A stretch of DNA of 64,000 nt from Insulibacter thermoxylanivorax (GTDB lineage Bacteria; Bacillota; Bacilli; Paenibacillales; DA-C8). The position numbers and the translations under genes are program-made. Under the pieces are notes generated by a model. The model did not search any database. It saw nothing but the letters and a program-made list of their open reading frames with translations, and had not been told where the DNA came from. Of this stretch, positions 58,375 to 64,000 are shown piece by piece (within the stretch, counting starts at the first letter, position 1; every line of letters begins with the position of its first letter). The stretch lies in assembly GCF_015472005.1 (NCBI RefSeq), contig NZ_BMAQ01000019.1, positions 1 to 64,000 of the forward strand, read 5' to 3'.

Positions 58375-58450
<76 letters not shown>

Positions 58451-58458
58451 CTTAAGGA

Positions 58459-58535
58459 GGAGCCGTGGTGTAGAGGCCTAACATGCCTGCCTGTCACGCA
58501 GGAGATCGCGGGTTCGAATCCCGTCGGCTCCGCCA
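58459..58535 (+). tRNA. tRNA-Asp (GTC)
   Basis: 77 bases with encoded CCA. Acceptor GGAGCCG/CGGCTCC, anticodon GTC in CCTGTCACGCAGG. Lies eight bases after tRNA-Thr, so both are probably cut from one transcript. Confidence 0.95.
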
Positions 58536-58544
58536 TTATTTTCT

Positions 58545-58565
58545 AGCTCTGTAGAGGGCTTTTTT
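58545..58565 (+). terminator. Small terminator after tRNA-Asp
   Basis: AGCTCT and AGGGCT pair (one G-U) around GTAG, followed by TTTTT. The stem is only six pairs. Confidence 0.55.
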
Positions 58566-58572
58566 CATTCAC

Positions 58573-58645
<73 letters not shown>

Positions 58646-58805
58646 TCCGGAATCTCCGCAGTTTCGCGGTACACCCTCGAAGTGAACTGATTAAGCGGCG
58701 AAGCGGAGTACAAGTGTTTCCCATTGCTTCTGGATTCTCACTGCAGCATCTGGGATCACCTGAGTTCCGGAATACCCCCTTAGATTATGGGTATGCTCAT
58801 TACAT

Positions 58806-58891
58806 GGAGGCTTAGCGAAGTGGCCAAACGCGGCAGACTGTAAATCTGCTCCCGTAAGGGTTCGGTGGTTCGAATCCATCAGCCTCCACCA
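58806..58891 (+). tRNA. tRNA-Tyr (GTA)
   Basis: 86 bases with a long variable arm (CTCCCGTAAGGG region) and encoded CCA. Acceptor GGAGGCT/AGCCTCC, anticodon GTA in CAGACTGTAAATCTG. Confidence 0.95.
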
Positions 58892-58911
58892 TTTTTACCA
58901 TATGAAGTCTG

Positions 58912-58941
58912 TTGACATAAGACCCTAATACATGATATTAT
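58912..58941 (+). promoter_or_regulatory. Sigma-A promoter of tRNA-Leu
   Basis: TTGACA, 18 bases, TATTAT, 26 bases before tRNA-Leu. It suggests that tRNA-Leu is transcribed separately as well. Confidence 0.65.
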
Positions 58942-58967
58942 CTTACTGTTGATGAACAACACATTAT

Positions 58968-59054
58968 GCGATCGTGGCGGAATTGGCAGACGCGCTAGAT
59001 TCAGGTTCTAGTGGGGTAACACCCGTGGAGGTTCGACTCCTCTCGATCGCACCA
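58968..59054 (+). tRNA. tRNA-Leu (CAG)
   Basis: 87 bases with class II variable arm and encoded CCA. Acceptor GCGATCG/CGATCGC; anticodon CAG in CTAGATTCAGGTTCTAG. Confidence 0.95.
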
Positions 59055-59077
59055 TACATACAGATCTCCGTTTACGA

Positions 59078-59124
59078 ACACACCTTTATTGATTCTGCTA
59101 ATAGACGATAAGGGTGTGTTTTTT
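59078..59124 (+). terminator. Terminator of the tRNA cluster
   Basis: ACACACCTTTAT and ATAAGGGTGTGT pair (one G-U), followed by a T6 run. Confidence 0.85.
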
Positions 59125-59159
59125 CATGTTGTATTGATATCAGTAAGGGAACATTCATT

Positions 59160-59201
59160 AGGCCCGATCTCGCCTCTTTGGAGGGATGAGTGATCGGGCC
59201 T
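59160..59201. terminator. Hairpin between tRNA-Leu and transglycosylase gene
   Basis: AGGCCCGATC and GATCGGGCCT are perfectly complementary. It lies 53 bases beyond the stop of the minus-strand transglycosylase gene and could end it, but no real T-run follows on either strand. Confidence 0.55.
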
Positions 59202-59253
59202 TATGGCATTAGCCTTATAGCATCACTTATAGCATCATTTGATATTCGCGGCA

Positions 59254-59949
59254 TTATGAAATATCTGAAGATACTTGTTGGTGACGTTGTTCATAATAAG
59301 TCATAACCTTGTCGACATATCGCTGCGTCTCTTGCGGAAGCAGTTCATAACGCGAGCGAAGATCGGCGTCATCCTGAATTCCGAGCCGATCGATGCGGCC
59401 TGGACCGGCATTGTATGCGGCGAGTGCGGTGCGCACGTTCCCGCCATACTTATCGATCAGCATGGATAGATAGCGTACGCCGCCGTCGATATTTTCTTCA
59501 GGATTGAATGGATCGCGGACGCCCAGTTCTGCAGCGGTGCCGTCCATCAACTGCATCAAGCCTTTGGCACCGGCACGGGAGACAGCATAAGGGTTAAAGG
59601 AGGACTCCGCCTGGATGACGGCCATGACTAGGTTCGGATCGACGCCGTAACGCGCAGCCTTGGTCTGAACAAGCGGTGCAACGGCGGCTTCCTTCTCTCC
59701 CTTAACGACAGGGTATGTATTGACTTTGTTGGCTTGAATACCCATCAAACGCTGCCAATCGAATGCTGTTGACGAGCTTGCACGTTTTGCCGTATCCGCT
59801 GGAGATGATGACGCAAGTATGATATCCGACAACATTTGATGAAAATCCGTCGACGATGTTGTTCGCTTGTTGTCTGAACTATGCAGATCAAGCGGCCGCA
59901 TCGCCGATAACTGCAACAATTGCTTCATATGCCTTGGATCAATATTCAT
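59254..59949 (-). CDS. Lytic transglycosylase (SLT domain)
   Basis: A 231-residue protein with a Ser/Thr-rich N-terminal half without a typical signal peptide, and a C-terminal SLT domain: [20 protein letters not shown] (catalytic Glu in the ES motif), [22 protein letters not shown] and [14 protein letters not shown]. Such enzymes cleave peptidoglycan with 1,6-anhydro products. It resembles B. subtilis YjbJ. Export route unclear. It is transcribed away from the next gene, with a 564-base gap containing the 50-bp repeats. Confidence 0.9.
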   Translation of the reverse strand: MNIDPRHMKQLLQLSAMRPLDLHSSDNKRTTSSTDFHQMLSDIILASSSPADTAKRASSSTAFDWQRLMGIQANKVNTYPVVKGEKEAAVAPLVQTKAARYGVDPNLVMAVIQAESSFNPYAVSRAGAKGLMQLMDGTAAELGVRDPFNPEENIDGGVRYLSMLIDKYGGNVRTALAAYNAGPGRIDRLGIQDDADLRSRYELLPQETQRYVDKVMTYYEQRHQQVSSDIS

Positions 59950-60143
59950 GATCGATTTACTCTCCTCTATATGATCCCTTCTTATATAGCTTGACTTATC
60001 TTACCTTGTCTTAGGTTATTATAATATCACTTGTATTTGGAATAGTAATTGTGATTTAGGGTAATAGTGATTTCGCATTATCTTATATTGATTTCGGCAT
60101 GCCGCCGTTGAAATATTAGAGATGGTTTTGCACGAATTCACGT

Positions 60144-60395
60144 TGAGCCGACAGGAAGCGTGGATTGAGCAGCGGGCAAGCATGGGCTCGTGCTGAGTCG
60201 ACTGGAAGCGTGGATTCAGTAGCGGGCAGGCATGGGCTCGTGCTGAGACAACAGGAAGTGTTGACTTAGCCGTGGTGCAGGCATGGGCTCGTGCTGAGTC
60301 GGCAGGAAGTGTTGACTCAGCGGTGGTGCAAGCATGGGCCTGTGCTGAAACAACAGAAACCGTGGACTGAGCGGCGGGGACAGGCATGCGAGTGC
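60144..60395. repeat. Five tandem repeats of 50-51 bp
   Basis: Units begin TGAGTCG/TGAGACA at 60144, 60194, 60244, 60295 and 60346. Each has CAGGAAGCGTGGATT- or CAGGAAGTGTTGACT-like sequence and a conserved core GCATGGGCTCGTGCTGAG. Units differ by several substitutions. There are no spacers, so it is not a CRISPR. The remaining parts of the divergent gap (59950-60143, 60396-60513) show nothing clear. Confidence 0.9.
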
Positions 60396-60513
60396 GCCGA
60401 ATGAGCGTGGATTCGCAATCGACTGAGAAGCGTCGGCTTCTATGCGGTTGTTCGTGCTGATCGATGCCCGGCTGTGGTAAAATGAAGGATATGACGGTTA
60501 AGGTGGTCGTAAG

Positions 60514-61602
60514 ATGGATCTGGAACGAACGAAACACCGATTGGAACAAACCTTGGGCGTGTCTATCCGCGTAGAGACATTGCCTGTTTGGGATTCGCCA
60601 TCCATCAGCTGGGAAGTGAACGGAACGATCTATTACAAACTGCAAAATTCCTCTGAGCAAGCTTCCGACGGGATCCTGGCATGGGCGGTGGATGCCCGGG
60701 AGATTTCGCCGAAGGAAAGGCGGCTCATCGAATTGCTGCTTGAAGCGGTGCTGCAAGATGGGACAACCCCGGCGATTCGTCCGGTCTCGGTGAATGATGA
60801 GGAGGGACGGGCCCGGGCAATCGGGGAATGGATCGCCGGCAAGCTGGAGGAAGGCGATCTGGCCAGTATGCTGCCGGATCTGGCTTTCCTGCGTTCCTTG
60901 CAATATGATTCCTCCCTCTGCTTGCTGCTGGATGTGGAATTCCGCGAGTCCAATCGCTTTACGTATAAGGAATTAAAGAAATTAATCGGTACCTACTTCG
61001 AATCGGACACTGTGCTGATCCCCCTCACTGAAGGGGAATGGATCATCTTGGCTTCCGGTGCTGTGCTGGAGTCCGTTCATGAGGACGGGGACAACGAGGA
61101 ATCCATAGAGGAGCTTATGGAGTCGATCGCGCTGTCCATGCATGAGATGATCAACGAGTGGATCGGGGACTGCCGCATCTCGGCAGCCGGATTGATCCAC
61201 GCGCCGACGAATCTGCTGCAAGCGATCCAGAACATGCGCGGCTCGATCCGTCTGGGGAGATTATTCCATCCAGAGGAGTCGGTCTACCTGCCGTGGAAGC
61301 TGCATCTCGAACGGTTGCTGTATACGATGGAGGAGCGGGAGAAGAAGCGGTTCCTGGAACAATTGATGAAAAATACGGACTCTTCCACCCTGGATGCGGA
61401 GATGTTAATGACGCTGAAGACCTTCTTCCAGCACAACTGCAACATCAGCGAGACGTCCAAGGCGTTGTACATCCACCGCAATACCTTGCTCTATCGGCTG
61501 GATAAGTTTAAGCAGGCAACGGGGATGGATGTCAGGAACTTCCACGATGCCGTGCTGATCCATATGGCCCTGCTATTGTATAAAGTAACGAAATGGGATT
61601 AG
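60514..61602 (+). CDS. PucR/CdaR-type helix-turn-helix regulator
   Basis: A 362-residue protein with a C-terminal PucR-family HTH: LKTFFQHNCNISETSKALYI, then HRNTLLYRLDKFKQATG. The central region (about 125-270) looks like the GGDEF-like fold of CdaR regulators, without active-site motifs. The N-terminal region is not recognised. It ends 90 bases before the sugar ABC ATPase gene and may regulate it; this is inference. The ATG at 60514 follows AAGGTGG. Confidence 0.82.
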   Translation: MDLERTKHRLEQTLGVSIRVETLPVWDSPSISWEVNGTIYYKLQNSSEQASDGILAWAVDAREISPKERRLIELLLEAVLQDGTTPAIRPVSVNDEEGRARAIGEWIAGKLEEGDLASMLPDLAFLRSLQYDSSLCLLLDVEFRESNRFTYKELKKLIGTYFESDTVLIPLTEGEWIILASGAVLESVHEDGDNEESIEELMESIALSMHEMINEWIGDCRISAAGLIHAPTNLLQAIQNMRGSIRLGRLFHPEESVYLPWKLHLERLLYTMEEREKKRFLEQLMKNTDSSTLDAEMLMTLKTFFQHNCNISETSKALYIHRNTLLYRLDKFKQATGMDVRNFHDAVLIHMALLLYKVTKWD

Positions 61603-61692
61603 TTTTTTTGTAAGGATTGTGCATAGTCATATGGAACGGAAGTAGGGTAAGATAAAGTTAGCCTTAAGTACATTTGATTGGGGGAGAACCTA

Positions 61693-62811
61693 ATGGCAGG
61701 ATTATCGCTTAGACACATCTATAAGCGCTATCCAGGTGCGAAAGAGCCGTCTGTTAAAGACTTTACGCTGGAGATTAAGGATAAGGAATTCATCGTTCTG
61801 GTTGGTCCATCCGGCTGCGGTAAGTCCACCACGCTTCGGATGATCGCAGGACTGGAAGAGATCACGGAAGGTGAACTGTATATCGGCGACCGCCTCGTGA
61901 ACGACGTGGCTCCGAAGGACCGCGACATCGCGATGGTGTTCCAGTCCTACGCTCTGTATCCGCACATGAACGTATATCAGAACATGGCATTCGGTCTGAA
62001 ACTCCGCAAATTTAAGAAAGACGAGATCGATCGCCGCGTAAGAGAAGCTGCGAAGATCCTTGATATCGAGCATTTGCTGGACCGCAAGCCGAAGGCACTC
62101 TCCGGCGGTCAACGTCAACGTGTTGCTCTCGGACGTGCAATCGTGCGTGATCCGCAGGTGTTCCTGATGGACGAACCGCTGTCCAACTTGGACGCGAAGC
62201 TGCGCGGACACATGCGTGCTGAGATCAGCAAGCTGGCTAAGCGCTTGGAGACAACGGTTATCTACGTTACTCACGACCAAGTAGAAGCGATGACGATGGG
62301 TGACCGGATCGTAGTTATGAATAACGGGGTCATCCAGCAAGTTGATACGCCTGAACAGCTGTACAACTATCCGGATAACCTGTTCGTTGCAGGGTTCCTG
62401 GGATCTCCGACGATGAACTTCATCAACGGTCGTCTGGAAGAGTCCAATGGTGTCGTCTCCTTCAAAGCTACGGGCATGGATATTCAGCTGCCCGAAGGCC
62501 GTGCGAATGTTGTACGCGAGAAGGGCTATGTGGGCAAGGAAGTCATCCTTGGCGTACGTCCGGAAGACATCCATATGGAACCGATCTTCCTCGAAGCTTC
62601 TCCGAACAGCATCGTGAACACTTATGTCGATGTTGTGGAGAACTTGGGTCACGAGATCATCCTTTACCTGAGCGGTGTGGGTGAAGGTTCGTTCATAGCT
62701 CGCGTAGATGCACGCAACAATGTCACCGACGGCACGAACCTCAAGCTTGCGATCGACATGAACAAGATTCATCTGTTCGATCCAACAACGGAAAAAGCGA
62801 TTCGCGAATAA
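61693..62811 (+). CDS. msmX: MsmX/UgpC-type sugar ABC transporter ATPase
   Basis: The ATPase energises carbohydrate ABC importers; MsmX in B. subtilis is shared by several. VGPSGCGKST (Walker A, residue 38), Q-loop VFQSYALYPHM, LSGGQRQRVALGRA signature, LMDEPLSNLDAKLR (Walker B), then a C-terminal TOBE-like regulatory domain with LGVRPEDIHME. 372 residues. ATG 61693 is preceded by GGGGGAG; TTG 61678 lacks one. No permease or binding protein lies beside it, which fits a shared ATPase. A terminator follows. Confidence 0.93.
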   Translation: MAGLSLRHIYKRYPGAKEPSVKDFTLEIKDKEFIVLVGPSGCGKSTTLRMIAGLEEITEGELYIGDRLVNDVAPKDRDIAMVFQSYALYPHMNVYQNMAFGLKLRKFKKDEIDRRVREAAKILDIEHLLDRKPKALSGGQRQRVALGRAIVRDPQVFLMDEPLSNLDAKLRGHMRAEISKLAKRLETTVIYVTHDQVEAMTMGDRIVVMNNGVIQQVDTPEQLYNYPDNLFVAGFLGSPTMNFINGRLEESNGVVSFKATGMDIQLPEGRANVVREKGYVGKEVILGVRPEDIHMEPIFLEASPNSIVNTYVDVVENLGHEIILYLSGVGEGSFIARVDARNNVTDGTNLKLAIDMNKIHLFDPTTEKAIRE

Positions 62812-62827
62812 TGACATCGATTACCAT

Positions 62828-62851
62828 AAGGTCGGCGAAAGCCGGCCTTTT
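62828..62851 (+). terminator. Terminator after msmX
   Basis: AAGGTCGGC and GCCGGCCTT pair (one G-U) around GAAA, followed by TTTT. Confidence 0.85.
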
Positions 62852-62862
62852 AGCTTTATAGC

Positions 62863-63112
62863 GTGCCCAGCTAAACACGCATTCTCTAGCCGGTGCAAGT
62901 CCGGTCGCGGGAGGAACCAAGTCCCCGCGCAGCTAGGATAGCTGCGTATAGAGAGATCTGTGCGTAGAAGCGTATCGACGAAAGTACCTGTCAGAGACAG
63001 GGCGAGCAACATACCAGGCGGTAACATAAAGAACGTCGGAAAGCCGTATGAGGGAGAACCTCACGTACGGTTTGATGAGGAGGGGCTGGGCTCCGCCCAG
63101 CCTCTCACTCTA
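62863..63112 (+). mobile_element. ORF-less group II intron remnant
   Basis: The 5' part opens GTGCCCAGCTAAAC (intron ends usually start GTGYG) with a typical domain I piece, GCCGGTGCAAGTCCGGT. The 3' part has domain V, 34 bases from 63040 to 63073 with arms AAGCCGTATGAGG and CCTCACGTACGGTTT. It is followed by a domain VI-like stem, GGGGCTGGG/CCCAGCCTC, and ends CTCACTCTAG. A reverse transcriptase gene and most of domains I-IV are missing, so this about 250-base element is probably a deleted relic. It lies 11 bases after the msmX terminator. Boundaries are approximate. Confidence 0.8.
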
Positions 63113-63304
63113 GGTTATATATATATACATTATATATACATAATCAAGATCTCATTGCGCTGTACATACAGTTCTCTATAAGATAAGTATTAACGGCCTA
63201 GAAAGGTCAAAAAGGGATATTTTTCGACTTTAGGTTGATTTTATCCCCGGTATTGAATTACGATGAGAACGATGGAAATTCGGGACATAAGGAGTTATCG
63301 AGAG

Positions 63305-64000
63305 ATGGCCAAAAAGTTACGCGTACAAAAGCTCGTTAACCGTATGAATCTTGATGTGTTAGCTGGAGAGAACGGTCTGCACCGCATCATCCAGGTGGCA
63401 GACTTGCATCGTCCGGGGATGGAGATCGCGGGATATTTTGACTATTATCCGAGAGAACGCGTGCAGATCATGGGCAAGACGGAATTGACCTTCATCCAGA
63501 CGCTGCCCAGCGAAGTCAGGCAGGAACGCATTGCTCGGATGCTTGCGGATGAGACGCCGTGCTTTATCATCTCGCGGGGGATGGAAGCGCCGGACGAACT
63601 GCTGCGCATGGCAGAAGAAGCGGCGATCCCCGTGCTGAGAAGCCCTCTGACGACGACGATCTTAGCTAGCCGTTTGACGAATTTCCTGGAAAACGAATTA
63701 GCACCGACAACGACGATTCACGGTGTACTGGTCGATGTATACGGCGTGGGCGTACTGATCACCGGCAACAGCGGCATCGGGAAGAGCGAGACGGCTTTGG
63801 AACTGGTCAAGCGCGGACATCGGCTGGTCGCTGACGATGCAGTGGAGATCCGGCAGACAGCGGATTTTCAGCTCTATGGCTCGGCACCGGACTTGATCAA
63901 GCATCTCTTGGAGATCCGCGGCATCGGCATCATCAATGTGATGACCTTATTCGGTGCGGGCGCTGTACGCAATGTGAAGAAGATATCGATTGTCATGGCG
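63305..64000 (+). CDS. hprK: HPr kinase/phosphorylase, 5' part
   Basis: HprK phosphorylates Ser46 of HPr, the central signal for carbon catabolite control. The first 232 codons are in the window and run off the right edge. [38 protein letters not shown] and [14 protein letters not shown] mark the N-terminal domain; the kinase P-loop [19 protein letters not shown] begins near residue 156, then VADDAVEI and [22 protein letters not shown] stands ten bases before ATG 63305. AT-rich sequence 63113-63304 lies upstream. Confidence 0.95.
   Translation, partial: MAKKLRVQKLVNRMNLDVLAGENGLHRIIQVADLHRPGMEIAGYFDYYPRERVQIMGKTELTFIQTLPSEVRQERIARMLADETPCFIISRGMEAPDELLRMAEEAAIPVLRSPLTTTILASRLTNFLENELAPTTTIHGVLVDVYGVGVLITGNSGIGKSETALELVKRGHRLVADDAVEIRQTADFQLYGSAPDLIKHLLEIRGIGIINVMTLFGAGAVRNVKKISIVMA

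Noticed and set aside
58691-58879. 62-residue minus-strand reading near tRNA-Tyr
   Set aside because: It is antisense to the tRNA gene; this kind of reading is a common annotation artefact.
60144-60395. CRISPR array
   Set aside because: Units are contiguous with no unique spacers and there are no cas genes.
60019-60903. 294-residue minus-strand reading with 17-residue repeats
   Set aside because: It overlaps the start of the PucR-type gene by almost 400 bases and derives its repeats from the DNA array.
61702-62817. 371-residue antisense reading opposite msmX
   Set aside because: Shadow of a fully conserved ATPase gene.
62960-63181. 73-residue plus-strand reading within the intron remnant
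   Set aside because: It covers structured RNA domains V and VI, and does not resemble a reverse transcriptase.

Overview
The window is a conserved, near-origin chromosomal block from an endospore-forming, low-to-mid GC Firmicute, most likely a Paenibacillaceae member. The gene order follows the Bacillus subtilis csfB-to-lysS region almost gene for gene: csfB, yaaO, tmk, darA, yaaR, holB, ricT, yabA, trmN-like, rsmI, abrB, tatD, yabE-like, rnmV, ksgA, yabG, veg, sspF, ispE, purR, ridA, spoVG, glmU, prs, pth, fin, mfd, spoVT, spoVB-like, mazG, hup, rqcP, yabP, yabQ, divIC, yabR, spoIIE, yabS, yabT, tilS, hprT, ftsH, coaX, hslO, cysK, pabB, pabC, folP, folB, folK, dusB, greA, lysS. Departures from B. 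subtilis point away from Bacillus itself. metS, yazA, ctc, yacD and pabA are absent from their usual slots. An HD-domain hydrolase stands next to abrB, a PpiC-type lipoprotein follows mfd, hup precedes rqcP, and nadABC sits between ftsH and coaX.

Layout: 0-9 kb holds sporulation and replication/translation accessory genes ending at abrB. 9-16 kb holds an HD hydrolase, tatD, a 3D/G5 cell-wall protein, rRNA maturation genes, veg (two near-consensus sigma-A promoters) and sspF (sigma-G promoter). 16-31 kb holds ispE, purR, spoVG (sigma-H promoter), glmU, prs, pth, fin, mfd, spoVT, a lipid-flippase-like protein and mazG. 31-40 kb holds hup, rqcP, yabPQ, divIC, yabR, spoIIE, yabST and tilS. 40-57.9 kb holds hprT, ftsH, nadABC, coaX, hslO, cysK, the folate cluster, greA and lysS. 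58.2-59.1 kb is a six-tRNA cluster (Met, Thr, Asp, Phe, Tyr, Leu). 59.2-64 kb holds a lytic transglycosylase, a PucR-type regulator, an MsmX/UgpC-type ATPase, a group II intron remnant and the start of hprK.

No undescribed multi-gene system is visible; almost every gene belongs to a known family. The unusual material is non-coding or at sequence level: (i) two conserved genes, spoIIE and tilS, are each broken at a 7-base G or C run, and in both removal of one base restores a full-length protein; (ii) several short tandem arrays with 11, 15, 17 and 50-51 bp periods lie directly upstream of, or between, conserved genes; (iii) an ORF-less group II intron remnant lies just after the msmX terminator; (iv) a possible Shine-Dalgarno-sequestering hairpin lies upstream of the yabE-like gene; (v) strong palindromes occur near the left edge and beside abrB. 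All functional calls rest on reading motifs and gene order by eye; no database search was run.
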